A DNA stretch of 43,848 nucleotides, from assembly GCF_945980375.1 (NCBI RefSeq), contig NZ_CAMFQO010000014.1:1-43848 (forward strand). The letters run 5' to 3'. A program made the translations under genes and the position numbers. The stretch is from an uncultured Eubacterium sp. (GTDB lineage Bacteria; Bacillota; Clostridia; Oscillospirales; Acutalibacteraceae). The notes beneath the pieces were generated by a model. It saw only the letters and a list, made by a program, of their open reading frames with translations, ran no database searches and was not told where the DNA came from. Below, in pieces: positions 8,742 through 18,150 of the stretch (the first letter of the stretch is position 1; each line of letters begins with the position of its first letter).

Positions 8742-8758
8742 GATATTTTTTCTTTTTA

Positions 8759-9727
8759 TTATTTTTTGGATTTTAATGAACCCTTTATGTTAAATATTAT
8801 ACGCTCCGGAGTCAGCTTATGGCGATTCTGCCAAAGGCTCTTTGCGTAAAAGGCTAAGGGATGACTTACTCCCTTTGCGTTAATAAGCTTTTGTGTTAGC
8901 TTAAACGGCTTATCGGTAACAACGTCCGAATAAATCAAATACTCTGCCTTATCGGAATAATTTGAAACCTTATAGCTCATCGGTCTGCACCAAAAATGGA
9001 TATAATAAAATTCCTCGTCATAAATCTTACCGTTATGAACATAATGGCGCAGAAGCGTTCCGTCCTTCCAGGTAAATACCTGTCGGTTATTCTTGTATTC
9101 GTCCTCATCGGGAAAGCAATCAAGATGAAACTTGGTTTCGTACTTTGTGAGGTTTGCAAAGTGAACCTCTTTATAATAATCTATACCAAGATGCTTATAG
9201 ATATTCTCGATGCCTGTTTCGTCAAAGCCAAACGACTGTGATGTTGAATACACGGTTTTGTAATTTAGCAATCCGTCTATTTCTACCCTATGCCTTGAAT
9301 TGACCTCGGGAGTGTTTTTGTACAAGGTAGAGTGACCGTAAAAGCCGACCTTTTCGTATTTTTCAAGAACGTCATCGGTCAAAAATTTACGGATATTGCC
9401 CCACATCAAATCACAATCGCAATGTCCCCAAAAATCGTATCCCTTAAGCTCCTCCTCAAAAATCTCACCGTAGGCATCACGAAAATCGCAAAGCTTCCAG
9501 CCTCGGTCAATCACAACAGGAAAATCAAATTTTTCCTGTATTCTTTTTCTCATATCATCAAACGAGCAGTAATTAACCTTAACATTTTGAGGATAATCGT
9601 ACGGTGTTGTATCATCGGTAAAAATGAGCCAATCAACAGTAGGATTAGCCCCACAGCTGACAAGCCAAAGCGGAAAGCTTACGGGAAACTTACCGAAATA
9701 CGGAACAACATAGCAAATAGATTTCAT
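8759..9727 (-). CDS. DUF6625-type glycosyltransferase-like protein
   Basis: A 322-residue cytosolic protein that I place by eye in the DUF6625 group found in cell-surface polysaccharide loci. It opens with a beta-strand-like CYVVPYFGKFPVSFPLWL and a WLIFTDD segment. It has a DxD-like cluster HCDCDLMWGNI near residue 104, the metal and nucleotide-sugar motif of GT-A folds, and a late HFWCRP. The acceptor and sugar are unknown. The start ATG at 9727 follows TAGGAG. It lies 32 bp downstream of a GT4 gene and is likely cotranscribed from the promoter at 10916-10944. The pair probably adds sugars to a surface polymer. Confidence 0.65.
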   Translation of the reverse strand: MKSICYVVPYFGKFPVSFPLWLVSCGANPTVDWLIFTDDTTPYDYPQNVKVNYCSFDDMRKRIQEKFDFPVVIDRGWKLCDFRDAYGEIFEEELKGYDFWGHCDCDLMWGNIRKFLTDDVLEKYEKVGFYGHSTLYKNTPEVNSRHRVEIDGLLNYKTVYSTSQSFGFDETGIENIYKHLGIDYYKEVHFANLTKYETKFHLDCFPDEDEYKNNRQVFTWKDGTLLRHYVHNGKIYDEEFYYIHFWCRPMSYKVSNYSDKAEYLIYSDVVTDKPFKLTQKLINAKGVSHPLAFYAKSLWQNRHKLTPERIIFNIKGSLKSKK

Positions 9728-9759
9728 AAATAATACTCCTAAGGTATGAATAATTAATC

Positions 9760-10848
9760 TTACAGCTCTTGAGCAAGGTGAAGAAAGGTATCAACCTTAC
9801 TTTCATCGGATAGATTATGCCTATACTCCACACAGTTATCAACATAATATTTTTCATTGCTTGCAATTCTATGCAAATCCTCCTCGTTCCAATTTGAATC
9901 GGCAATTCCCAAATTGTATTTGCTGATATATGAAGCGTTGTATGGAACGCAGGTAGTTATCACAGGTGTTGTGCATGCAAGCGACTCAACTATTGAAATC
10001 ATATTGTTATCCTTTTCGGTATAAACAAGCATTGCCATAGCACCAGCAAGATATTCCTTTAGTTGAGCGTGAGGCATCTTTCCGAAAAACAATACATTTT
10101 CTTCAATACCTAATTTATTTACCTGAGCTTCAAGAGACGAACGTTCCTCGCCCTCACCCATTATGTAAAGCTTTGCGGTAGAATCATATTTTTTGAGATA
10201 ATTATTAAACTTCTCAATAATCAGATTTATTCTTTTTCTTTTTATAAGCTGTGATGAAACAATAAAGTAGTTTTCCTTATCGGACCTTGCCTCAAACTTT
10301 TCAAGATTAACTCCGTGGTCAACAACGGTTCGACTGACGTTTTTGCAATAATTAGAAATAAAGCTGCGCGCCTCATTGCTTCGAGCGACAACCAAGGTGT
10401 TTTTGAAATATTTTTTTGCGATAAGATTATACCAAGCCTTTGACGGAATTTGCTTTAGAAAACGATTATGCTTTGCAATTTCGTGCCAAGCGATAACCTT
10501 GTTGGGAAATTTTCTTACAAGTGCGAGGGTACTTAATGAAAAAACCTCGCTTGAAATAATTAAATCAAAATTTTCCTGCGATGCATATTCTGCAATACCC
10601 GGACAAAACGGCAAAAGATTCGGCTTGAAAATGTTTTTATACACAGACTTAAACCACTTGATTTCAAATGGATAATCCTCATCAACGCTCGGCTTATAGT
10701 CCTGTGCAGCGGCAAGAGTAACATCTATGCCCTTTTTGTGAAAAGCAAGACACAGGTCATAAATCATAGTGTCCTTTATGGACTCAACGCGAGCAATATT
10801 TTCAGTTTCACTTGTGTATAAAATCAAATTTACAATTAAAACCTTCAA
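9760..10848 (-). CDS. GT4-family glycosyltransferase
   Basis: A 362-residue GT-B enzyme. The N-terminal Rossmann half begins MKVLIVNLILY. The C-terminal half has the linker VVDHGVNLEKF, the strand FIVSSQLIKRKRINLIIEKF, LYIMGEGEERSSLE, VLFFGKMPHAQLKEYLAGA, and the E-x7-E-type region NMISIVESLACTTPVI that binds the donor nucleotide sugar. The start is a TTG at 10846-10848 behind an AGAGGA site, since no ATG fits. It is first gene of a two-gene unit with the DUF6625 protein, with its own promoter in the gap after sigE. Donor and acceptor are not determinable. Confidence 0.88.
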   Translation of the reverse strand: MKVLIVNLILYTSETENIARVESIKDTMIYDLCLAFHKKGIDVTLAAAQDYKPSVDEDYPFEIKWFKSVYKNIFKPNLLPFCPGIAEYASQENFDLIISSEVFSLSTLALVRKFPNKVIAWHEIAKHNRFLKQIPSKAWYNLIAKKYFKNTLVVARSNEARSFISNYCKNVSRTVVDHGVNLEKFEARSDKENYFIVSSQLIKRKRINLIIEKFNNYLKKYDSTAKLYIMGEGEERSSLEAQVNKLGIEENVLFFGKMPHAQLKEYLAGAMAMLVYTEKDNNMISIVESLACTTPVITTCVPYNASYISKYNLGIADSNWNEEDLHRIASNEKYYVDNCVEYRHNLSDESKVDTFLHLAQEL

Positions 10849-10915
10849 GCCGAATTCCTCTTAATTTTATGCTAAATGCATATAAAAATACAAATTTATA
10901 TTATTTCCTTTGTAA

Positions 10916-10944
10916 ATTTTATCACGCAAAAAATCAAAAGTCAA
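10916..10944 (-). promoter_or_regulatory. Sigma-A promoter of the GT4-DUF6625 pair
   Basis: Minus-strand TTGACT (10939-10944) and TAAAAT (10916-10921) are 17 bases apart, about 70 bp upstream of the TTG start and immediately downstream of the sigE stop. No clear terminator separates sigE from this promoter. Confidence 0.6.
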
Positions 10945-10953
10945 GGAGATATA

Positions 10954-11661
10954 TCACTTGGTTATTTTTTGTGCCTTATCAAATTCCTTTTTAATACTTG
11001 CTATTATCTTTTTTTCAAGCCTTGAAATGTATGATTGAGATATGGAAAGCTTGTCGGCAAGCTGTTTTTGAGTTAACGGCTTATACCCGTTTAAGCCAAA
11101 GCGATTGAACATAATATTTTGCTCTTTTTCGGGAAGCTCTGACACAATTTTTCGCAGTAGCTTCTTTTCATCCTCGTATTCAATATTTTGGCATATTTCA
11201 TCAGGCTCCGTGCCCAGCACATCACGAAGCGTCATTTCGTTTCCGTCCCAATCTGTACTAAGCGGTTCGTCAAACGAAAGCTCTATTTTTGAGTTACCTG
11301 CCTTTCTTAAATACATCAAAATTTCGTTTTCTATACATCTTGAAGCATAGGTTGCAAGCTTAATGTTTTTTGTGAAATCAAAGGTGTTTACGGCTTTCAT
11401 CAGACCTATTGTACCGATTGATACCAAATCCTCTGTTGTTGCCGTTGGGCACTCATATTTTTTTGCTATGTATACCACAAGGCGAAGATTATGCACAACA
11501 AGCAAATCCTTATTGCTTTCATCACCGCAGGCTATTTCCAGCATAATTTCCTGCTCCTTTTCCTTGCTCAGCGGTGGTGGCAATGTATCGGGTCCGTTGA
11601 TATAATGACAGCAGTTTTTTGCAAAAAGCTTACCTATCATTTTTACTATTATATTTTTCAT
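10954..11661 (-). CDS. sigE: RNA polymerase sporulation sigma-E factor, pro-form
   Basis: A 235-residue sigma-70 family factor. A hydrophobic pro-sequence of about 20 residues is followed by HYINGPDTLPPPLSKEKEQEI, the region around the cleavage site in pro-sigma-E. Regions 2 (LLVVHNLRLVVYIAKKYE, EDLVSIGTIGLMKAVNTFD), 3 and 4 (LTQKQLADKLSISQSYISRLEKK) are intact. It directs mother-cell transcription after cleavage by SpoIIGA. The ATG at 11659-11661 has GAGGTG upstream, overlapping the spoIIGA stop region, so translation is likely coupled. Unlike Bacillus and most Clostridia, sigG does not follow; a glycosyltransferase unit does. Confidence 0.96.
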   Translation of the reverse strand: MKNIIVKMIGKLFAKNCCHYINGPDTLPPPLSKEKEQEIMLEIACGDESNKDLLVVHNLRLVVYIAKKYECPTATTEDLVSIGTIGLMKAVNTFDFTKNIKLATYASRCIENEILMYLRKAGNSKIELSFDEPLSTDWDGNEMTLRDVLGTEPDEICQNIEYEDEKKLLRKIVSELPEKEQNIMFNRFGLNGYKPLTQKQLADKLSISQSYISRLEKKIIASIKKEFDKAQKITK

Positions 11662-11670
11662 ATGTACACC

Positions 11671-12468
11671 TCAAATTGATAAAATATCGTGATTAAGTAT
11701 TGCGTTAAATGACTTGTCACCCAAATCGTCGCTTAAAGCAATATAGGCATTTTCAATAATCTCTTCACGGGAATTATACTTTAATACAATCTTATCAGGC
11801 TTAAATGCCTGCAAAAACGATGTACCGGACACTGTTGTTACAGGTACAATTCTAATCTGCTTATCCCCTGCCGATATTTTTGAAGAATTTACAATTATTA
11901 CGGGACTGTTTGAAAAAGGCTCCCTCAATCTATTACCGGTATCTAAAAAAGCAGATAATGTTACATTACATCCACTGTTTTCAATCTTAAGAATATACAG
12001 TTCGTTTTTCGACAGTGACCGATTATATAACCATATAATAATTGATGATACTATGTACGCCAGCACCGCACAGGTTATCAGCATTGCAGATGAAACATCA
12101 AAATACATCACCGAGTTGTTTACTGCTACAAATCTTAGTCTAAAAGCAAAGCACGCAAGCATAACAACGCCGAGAAGAATTACACTGCTGAAATAAAAAA
12201 TCAAAAGCTGCTTGACAAACACAAGCACTCGTCTGAAGCCAAATGCTGCAAGCACCATAACAGCAGAAGCTATTAGCTTTGATAACTCACACAAAACGGC
12301 ATTAAGATTGTCAACAAATATAATGAGAGAATACAGCGAGCCAATGCAAGATGAAATGATAATCCTATACAGCTTTGGGCTTCGCTTTGAAACGAGGCAG
12401 GTTATTTGCAATAAAAGCAGATTTACAAAAAAATTAACTATAAGAAGAATATCAACATAAACAACAAT
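11671..12468 (-). CDS. spoIIGA: Sigma-E processing peptidase SpoIIGA
   Basis: An integral membrane aspartic protease that removes the pro-sequence of sigma-E at the sporulation septum. The N-terminal half has about five hydrophobic segments starting VVYVDILLIVNFFVNLLLL. The C-terminal half carries AFLDTGNRL (catalytic Asp near residue 176) and ends DILSI. Homologues begin MVVYVD; here that Met position is ATT (12466-12468), with AAAGGGGG 8 bases upstream (12477-12484). Upstream in-frame starts lie at or before the promoter, so ATT initiation is the best call, giving 265 residues. It overlaps the sigE ribosome site and is probably expressed at sporulation onset from 12493-12525. Confidence 0.92.
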   Translation of the reverse strand: MVVYVDILLIVNFFVNLLLLQITCLVSKRSPKLYRIIISSCIGSLYSLIIFVDNLNAVLCELSKLIASAVMVLAAFGFRRVLVFVKQLLIFYFSSVILLGVVMLACFAFRLRFVAVNNSVMYFDVSSAMLITCAVLAYIVSSIIIWLYNRSLSKNELYILKIENSGCNVTLSAFLDTGNRLREPFSNSPVIIVNSSKISAGDKQIRIVPVTTVSGTSFLQAFKPDKIVLKYNSREEIIENAYIALSDDLGDKSFNAILNHDILSI

Positions 12469-12492
12469 AAAAATAACCCCCTTTACATTCTG

Positions 12493-12525
12493 ATTATAGA
12501 ACATTAAGGGAGTATAATTTGTCAA
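12493..12525 (-). promoter_or_regulatory. spoIIG promoter with Spo0A-like box
   Basis: On the minus strand TTGACA (12520-12525) and TATAAT (12493-12498) are perfect hexamers but 21 bases apart, too far for unaided sigma-A. A Spo0A-box-like TTTGTCAAAA (12518-12527, plus strand) overlaps the -35. The Bacillus subtilis spoIIG promoter likewise has overlong spacing and Spo0A bound at the -35, so activation by Spo0A-phosphate is inferred. Confidence 0.7.
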
Positions 12526-12549
12526 AAAATATATTAGTATAAGGGTATC

Positions 12550-13107
12550 TTATTCAATAATTTCAATGGTATCAATTACAACATCGAAAACAGGCTTGTC
12601 ATTCATACCTGTTTTTGTTGATGCAATATCCTCAAGAACGTCTGTACCGTCGATAATCATTCCAAATACTGTATGGTGGAAATCAAGCCAAGGAGTACCG
12701 CCCTTTTCCCTGTAGGTATCAATTACCTCTTGCGGAAAACCGTTGTCCTTTAAGTCCTCCATTTGTGCAAGCATTGAGGCAGGAACCTCCTTTGCCTGAA
12801 CGATAAAGAACTGTGAGCCGTTTGTATTTGGACCTGCATTAGCCATAGATAATGCCCCGTAATAATTACGAGCATCAAGTGAAAATTCATCCTCAAAGCT
12901 CTTGCCCCAAATTGATTCACCGCCCATACCTGTTCCGGTTGGGTCGCCGCCCTGAATCATAAAGTCCTTAATTACTCTATGAAAAATAAGACCGTTATAA
13001 TATCCGTTTTTTGCATGAGTTGAAAAATTCTCAACCGTTTTAGGAGCAGCGGTTGGATTGAGTTCAAACGTCATATCGCCTTTATTTGTTTTGATAATTG
13101 CTTTCAT
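12550..13107 (-). CDS. Peptidyl-prolyl cis-trans isomerase, cyclophilin type
   Basis: A 185-residue single-domain cyclophilin catalysing proline isomerisation in the cytosol. Family blocks are present: [47 protein letters not shown] (the FHR...Q residues line the active site), [17 protein letters not shown], and the HHTVFG block. A roughly 20-residue insert, [20 protein letters not shown], lies between the last two blocks and may form a lid. The ATG overlaps the GH2 stop, making it the last gene of the trmK-led operon. No terminator is seen before the spoIIG promoter, so some read-through is possible. Confidence 0.93.
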   Translation of the reverse strand: MKAIIKTNKGDMTFELNPTAAPKTVENFSTHAKNGYYNGLIFHRVIKDFMIQGGDPTGTGMGGESIWGKSFEDEFSLDARNYYGALSMANAGPNTNGSQFFIVQAKEVPASMLAQMEDLKDNGFPQEVIDTYREKGGTPWLDFHHTVFGMIIDGTDVLEDIASTKTGMNDKPVFDVVIDTIEIIE

Positions 13108-14801
13108 TATATTTTAATCCTTTCATTTATGCTTTTAATAACATCGGTATCAATTTTTTGTACCTTTCTGTCATAAGTAAACAGACCGTTAAGCTCATCC
13201 TCAACATCCGTTACCTGAGTATAAACAGTTGCAGACAAGCCATCCTTTATTTGCGGAATAATTGTTTTTTCATACAAATTGGCAAATGCCTTGGTTAAGC
13301 CTTCCTTTGAGTTGAATATCTTGTAGCCGAACATTTTGTCATTAAAGGTATGTCCCTTAACTCTTGTGCTTAAACCACCAAACTCCGTTAAACACCAAGG
13401 CTTATCACCCGAACGAACTTTAATAGGAGTAAAGTAAATATGCTTCGAGATTATATCGGTATCGCCTCTGTCGTGCCAACCCGATGCGCTGTCTACTATT
13501 CTTGTATTATCCATAGACCTTATGAGCATATAGGCATAATTACTGTCAAACTGTCCCCATCCCTCATTAAACGGTGCCCAAACAGCAATACATGGGCAGT
13601 TATAAAGAGCATTAATCATTTCCTTTAGCTCCTCATAATAAAGCTTGCGGGCAGCATCATTTGTACGCTTAAAGATTTTGTAATTACTATCGTCAAGATT
13701 AATTCCCACAAAAGGAATTACACTTACCTCCAAGCCGTAATTTCCGCCACCGTTAATCATATCCTGCCATACAATAATGCCATTGACATCACAGTAATGG
13801 TACCAAAGCATCGGCTCAATTTTAATGTGCTTTCGCAGCATATTAAAGCCTAATTTCTTAACAGAGCTTACATCAAACTCCATTGCCTTATTTGACGGCG
13901 GAGTAAGGTATCCGTCAGGATAATAGCCCTGATCAAGCAGACCGTTCATAAAGTATGGTTTATTGTTAAGCATAAGACGAGGAACACCGTCATCGTCAGT
14001 ACCGACAGAAAACTTTCGCATACCGAAATATGAATAAACAGTATCCTTTTTGTACTTAAACACAACCTTGTACAAAAACGGATTATCGGGTGACCAAAGC
14101 TTTGGGTTATCAATAACAACGGTATTATCGGTTGTATCTGCAATAAGGTCATCACCGTCGTAAATAAGCTTTTGAACGGTAATGCCGCCCTCTGCCTCAA
14201 ACACTACTCTTTCATTATCAATGTCCGGAGTAATCCGTACACTCTTAATATATTCGTCAGGAGTACTTTCGAGCCAAACGGTTTGCCATATTCCGCTTTG
14301 GGCAGTATACCAAATACCTCCGCGATTTGTTTTCTGCTTACCTCTTAGGTACTCGTTTTTCTCTGTCAAATCCCTAACAACAACATTAAGCACATTGTGT
14401 TGGCAGATATAATCGGAAATCTCAAACGAGAACGGAGTGTATCCACCGTGGTGTACTCCGACAAAATTTCCGTTGATATAAACCTTCGCAATTTGGTCAA
14501 CAGCACCGAAATTAATAAAAACTCTACCTTTATTGAAATTATCCGGTAAATCGAAGACCTTTTGATAGATTAAATACTCATTTTCCTTAAGTGTTCTGTT
14601 AACACCCGAAAGAGGTGCTTCAGGAGAAAACGGAACCACTATATCGTAGGAAAAGCTATCGGGAATTTCCTCAGACTCACAAAAATCACACTGCCAAATA
14701 CCGTTTAAGTTTAGAAAGCTTTTACGCTCAAACTGCGGTCTTGGATATTCTGACAAAGGATTATTCTTACACAAATCCTCGCCCCATTTTGTCATCAGCA
14801 T
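13107..14801 (-). CDS. GH2-family glycoside hydrolase
   Basis: A 564-residue enzyme of the beta-galactosidase/beta-glucuronidase family, with sugar-binding domain ([32 protein letters not shown]), immunoglobulin-like domain and TIM barrel. The acid/base Glu is in APFNEGWGQ near 413 and the nucleophile Glu in LTEFGG near 473. It is shorter than LacZ and closer in length to compact GH2 enzymes; the glycosidic specificity cannot be read. No signal peptide is seen. The ATG at 14801 follows GGAGG and overlaps the ABC transporter stop by one base, indicating translational coupling. A sugar hydrolase inside a trmK-rqcH-isp operon is unexpected and may process something moved by the adjacent exporter. 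Confidence 0.9.
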   Translation of the reverse strand: MLMTKWGEDLCKNNPLSEYPRPQFERKSFLNLNGIWQCDFCESEEIPDSFSYDIVVPFSPEAPLSGVNRTLKENEYLIYQKVFDLPDNFNKGRVFINFGAVDQIAKVYINGNFVGVHHGGYTPFSFEISDYICQHNVLNVVVRDLTEKNEYLRGKQKTNRGGIWYTAQSGIWQTVWLESTPDEYIKSVRITPDIDNERVVFEAEGGITVQKLIYDGDDLIADTTDNTVVIDNPKLWSPDNPFLYKVVFKYKKDTVYSYFGMRKFSVGTDDDGVPRLMLNNKPYFMNGLLDQGYYPDGYLTPPSNKAMEFDVSSVKKLGFNMLRKHIKIEPMLWYHYCDVNGIIVWQDMINGGGNYGLEVSVIPFVGINLDDSNYKIFKRTNDAARKLYYEELKEMINALYNCPCIAVWAPFNEGWGQFDSNYAYMLIRSMDNTRIVDSASGWHDRGDTDIISKHIYFTPIKVRSGDKPWCLTEFGGLSTRVKGHTFNDKMFGYKIFNSKEGLTKAFANLYEKTIIPQIKDGLSATVYTQVTDVEDELNGLFTYDRKVQKIDTDVIKSINERIKI

Positions 14802-16492
14802 TACTTTTCCTCCAAAACAATTTTGCTGTCAATAATCTTGATATGCTTGTTGCAAATCTCAAGAGCAGCGGTTTTATGAGAAACGATTATACAGGTTTTG
14901 TCCTGCATTTCCTTAAGATTTTTCAAAAATCTAAGCTCTGTTGCCTCATCAAGAGCCGATGTTGCCTCATCAAGAAGCATAATCGGTGATTTAGATAGAA
15001 TTGAACGGGCAATAGCAAGACGCTGAAGCTGTCCCTCCGACAGTCCTATTCCATGCTCACCTATCACTGTGTCGAGCTGCTGCGGCAAATCATATACAAA
15101 TTGATCTGCACAGGAAATCCTTACAGCCTCCTTGATTTCCTCATCGGTTACATCGGAATTTATAAATGTAAGGTTATCTCTTATTGAGCCGGATAGCAGG
15201 AAATTACCCTGCGGAACATAGGAGAACATCTTTCTTGTATGGCAGTCAACAGGGATTGTTTCATTACCGACATCAAGGGTAATACTGCCCGAATCGATAC
15301 GGAATACACCAAGCAAGAGCTTTAACAAGGTGGATTTGCCTATACCCGATATGCCCATAATTGCCACAAAATCGCCCTTGTCTATCTTGAGCGATGTGTT
15401 ATCAAGAATAACATCTCTGTCATATCCAAATGTGATATTTTCAAAATTGATCGATTTTAGCTTATCATATGTATCTATTGCATTAATATCGGAATTGTTA
15501 TGCTCAAATTCATCATTGATTTTATCAAGCTCAATAATTCTTTCGGCTGATGCAAGCAAGCCGAAATAATTTGGCAGCATATTTGAAAGTGATGCAAACG
15601 GCTGTTGAATCTGATTTACAAGCTGAAGCATAGACACAACCGTACCGTAGTCTATTCCGTTGACAAGCCTGTATGCACCGTACGCAAGAGCAAAAACATA
15701 TCCGAGATTAAAGGTTGTTGATATTCCCGCATTTGAAAGAATACCAAAGACACGCCTTTTCATCTTGATTTTATAATTATTTTCCATAAGAATGTCGGCT
15801 TGCTGTGTTACCTTATCTTCAACATCAAACGACTTAACTACAAGCAACGACGTCAATATTTCCTGAATATACGAGCGAACTCTTCCCTCGGATTCCTGAA
15901 CCCTTTTATGAAGCTTTTTTATTATTCCTCTAAAAATGAAGCTACATAAAAATATAATCAAACCCGCTACAAGAAATACAACTGTAAAAAGCTTATCAAT
16001 TACAACAAGATATATAAAGGCACACAAAAGCTTTAGCACAAAATACATCAGGTTGGGTAAAAGTGAGGTAAAGCCATATGAAATAGTTTCGACATCGCTT
16101 GTCATACGGTTTTGAATTTCACCGGTATGATACTTTGTTACTTCCTGATAATCCTTCCTTATTATTGTGTCAAGAATATGCTTTCGAAGTGTTACCTCAA
16201 TTCTCGCCTTACATCTTTCATTAAAGCTTCTTGTAATAAGCGTAAGAATCAGCTGAACCATAATGAGAATAAGAAAATTGATGGCACATTGAACAACTCG
16301 TTCCAACGAGTGTTCTTCGGTTGCCGCATTGATTATCTTTTTTGAACAATCGGCAAATACTATGGTTAATACGGCATTAATAGAACAGGTAATTGTAATA
16401 ACAAATACGTGCCAACGCTCTTTATGAAATATATTCCACAACCACTTTAATGTAGGTAAATCCGATTTTGAAATTCTTTTATTCTGTTCCAC
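14801..16492 (-). CDS. ABC exporter, fused membrane and ATPase domains
   Basis: A 563-residue half-transporter with about six membrane segments in residues 20-290 and an ATPase domain after 340. The nucleotide-binding motifs are Walker A GISGIGKST near 380, Q-loop YVPQGNFLL, signature LSEGQ near 482, Walker B IMLLDEATSALDE near 500, and a switch His in VSHKTA. It should work as a homodimer exporting lipids, peptides or drugs from the cytosol. The start is GTG at 16490-16492 behind AGAGGT; it overlaps the S26 peptidase gene by 14 bp and the GH2 gene by one base. Pairing with a leader-peptidase-like gene suggests a peptide substrate, but no precursor peptide is evident nearby. Confidence 0.92.
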   Translation of the reverse strand: MEQNKRISKSDLPTLKWLWNIFHKERWHVFVITITCSINAVLTIVFADCSKKIINAATEEHSLERVVQCAINFLILIMVQLILTLITRSFNERCKARIEVTLRKHILDTIIRKDYQEVTKYHTGEIQNRMTSDVETISYGFTSLLPNLMYFVLKLLCAFIYLVVIDKLFTVVFLVAGLIIFLCSFIFRGIIKKLHKRVQESEGRVRSYIQEILTSLLVVKSFDVEDKVTQQADILMENNYKIKMKRRVFGILSNAGISTTFNLGYVFALAYGAYRLVNGIDYGTVVSMLQLVNQIQQPFASLSNMLPNYFGLLASAERIIELDKINDEFEHNNSDINAIDTYDKLKSINFENITFGYDRDVILDNTSLKIDKGDFVAIMGISGIGKSTLLKLLLGVFRIDSGSITLDVGNETIPVDCHTRKMFSYVPQGNFLLSGSIRDNLTFINSDVTDEEIKEAVRISCADQFVYDLPQQLDTVIGEHGIGLSEGQLQRLAIARSILSKSPIMLLDEATSALDEATELRFLKNLKEMQDKTCIIVSHKTAALEICNKHIKIIDSKIVLEEK

Positions 16493-16946
16493 TTGTGTAC
16501 CTCTTAAATGTTCGTTTGTCTACAAAATTAAGACATCTGTTCAGAAACATGGTAAACGGTCTTATAGGTATCAAAGCAACCCAAATTCTTGAATAAAGCT
16601 TATATCCTATATTTTTTTCCAGATCAATATACTTTTTCCCAAAATGATAATAACCTACAAGCTTACCGCAAATTTTATCGTCAGTAACGTGTTCCTTGTA
16701 ATTACAATTATCACCCATAATTATGTAATGATCATCGTGAACCTCAACAACCCTGTGCATTACATATTGACCATTGCTGTTTATATAGACAGGCACATCG
16801 TATTTTTTTAATCTTTCATTGGTCTTAACTACAATAATGTTATCCTTGCCCTGATGAATCATAGGTTGCATCGAAACGCCCTTTGTTAAGCCCGTATATT
16901 TTCCGTACTTGTCAAGAATTTCCTTCATCGAATTGAATTCTTCCAT
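16479..16946 (-). CDS. S24/S26-family peptidase, SipW/LexA-like
   Basis: A 155-residue protein with the signal-peptidase-fold motifs GVSMQPM (nucleophile Ser25), YVMHRVVEV (His64, where bacterial SipS-type enzymes carry Lys and the SipW/ER type carries His), and MGDNCNYKEHV. Only one weak hydrophobic stretch near the end (IWVALIPIRPFTMFL) is seen instead of an N-terminal anchor. Such small S24/S26 proteins occur next to peptide-export ABC transporters in gut Clostridia. The ATG at 16944-16946 has AAGGAGA upstream; the longer frame lacks a site. It lies 35 bp after ispF and overlaps the ABC gene by 14 bp. The substrate is unknown. Confidence 0.78.
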   Translation of the reverse strand: MEEFNSMKEILDKYGKYTGLTKGVSMQPMIHQGKDNIIVVKTNERLKKYDVPVYINSNGQYVMHRVVEVHDDHYIIMGDNCNYKEHVTDDKICGKLVGYYHFGKKYIDLEKNIGYKLYSRIWVALIPIRPFTMFLNRCLNFVDKRTFKRYTSGTE

Positions 16947-16981
16947 AACATTCTCCTTGTCACTATGTTTTAGAGATAATA

Positions 16982-17455
16982 CTACTTTTCCGAAAGCAAA
17001 CAAACTGCGTGGGCGCTGATGCCCTCCTGCCTACCGGAAAAGCCAAGGCCCTCCTCTGTGGTTGCTTTAACGCTTATTTGCGACACATCAACACCGCAGG
17101 CATTGGCTATGTTATTTCTCATTTGAGGAATATAAGGCTTCATTTTCGGTTGCTGTGCTATGATGGTTGAATCTATATTTCCAATAGTGTAGCCCTCTTG
17201 GTTTATTCTGAATACAACAGCCTTAAGAAGCTCTAAGGAATCGGCGTCCTTCCATTTTTCATCTGTATCGGGAAACATACCGCCAATATCCCCAAGTGCC
17301 GCCGCACCGAGAATTGCATCGGAAATTGCGTGGAGCAAAACATCTGCATCGCTGTGGCCGAGAAGCCCCATATCATAAGGAATATCGACACCGCCTACAA
17401 TCAGCCTTCTGCCTTTTACAAGTCTATGTACATCATATCCGTGACCTATACGCAT
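16982..17455 (-). CDS. ispF: 2-C-methyl-D-erythritol 2,4-cyclodiphosphate synthase
   Basis: A 157-residue enzyme of the MEP isoprenoid pathway that cyclises CDP-methylerythritol phosphate with loss of CMP, in the cytosol as a trimer. The signatures are GYDVHRL (zinc-binding Asp and His), [29 protein letters not shown], and [22 protein letters not shown]. Length and start (ATG 17455 behind GAGAGGT) are standard. It is preceded by ispD, 23 bp upstream, in the usual ispDF order. It ends with TAG, showing that amber is a working stop codon in this genome. Confidence 0.97.
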   Translation of the reverse strand: MRIGHGYDVHRLVKGRRLIVGGVDIPYDMGLLGHSDADVLLHAISDAILGAAALGDIGGMFPDTDEKWKDADSLELLKAVVFRINQEGYTIGNIDSTIIAQQPKMKPYIPQMRNNIANACGVDVSQISVKATTEEGLGFSGRQEGISAHAVCLLSEK

Positions 17456-17478
17456 AGCATATACCTCTCTTGTTATAC

Positions 17479-18150
17479 TTACCTCTTATCGTTTAATATA
17501 CTCTCTGCAACGGGTATATCATCGGGAGTAGTAATTTTTATATTAGTGTAGCTACCGGCAACCATTTTTACCTTTACACCGCTGTTTTCTGCAAGCTGGC
17601 AATCATCTGTATAATCCCTGCCCTGCTCAACTGCCTTTTCAATAATCTGTTTGTATAAGCAAAAATCAAATATCTGTGGAGTTTGAACTGCAAACAGGCT
17701 TGACCTGTTTGGTGTGTCAACTACAAAATTATCGTTATCTATAATTTTGATAGTATCCTTTACGGGAACACCCACAGCTGCAGCCGAATGCTCCTTTGCC
17801 TGACGGATAGTATTTTCTATATCCTCTTCCCTTACCAAAGGGCGAGCTCCGTCGTGAATGACAATAAGCTCTGCATCATCAATCGTCGAAACGGCATTAT
17901 ATACACTTTCCTGTCGTGAGGCACCACCGATAACAAACGATATTCTTTCATCATCAAGAATTGAAGAAAAAGCCTCTATATCCTGCTGTCTTGCGACAAC
18001 AATAATTTCATCAATATCCGAAATATTCAAAAAAGCATTAACGCTTCGCTCAATAACCGTTTGGCCGTTAATTTTGAGTAAAAGCTTGCTTTTTTCTGTT
18101 TTCATTCTTGTTGAGTTCCCTGCACCGAGAATAACTGCAACATTACTCAA
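17479..18150 (-). CDS. ispD: 2-C-methyl-D-erythritol 4-phosphate cytidylyltransferase
   Basis: A 223-residue CTP-dependent enzyme that makes CDP-methylerythritol in the MEP pathway. It shows the nucleotidyl-transferase opening [58 protein letters not shown], and [10 protein letters not shown], and ends [14 protein letters not shown]. The initiator appears to be TTG at 18148-18150, 8-9 bases after GGAGGT, inside the last codons of rqcH (8-bp overlap). Adjacent ispF completes the pair. Confidence 0.96.
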   Translation of the reverse strand: MSNVAVILGAGNSTRMKTEKSKLLLKINGQTVIERSVNAFLNISDIDEIIVVARQQDIEAFSSILDDERISFVIGGASRQESVYNAVSTIDDAELIVIHDGARPLVREEDIENTIRQAKEHSAAAVGVPVKDTIKIIDNDNFVVDTPNRSSLFAVQTPQIFDFCLYKQIIEKAVEQGRDYTDDCQLAENSGVKVKMVAGSYTNIKITTPDDIPVAESILNDKR

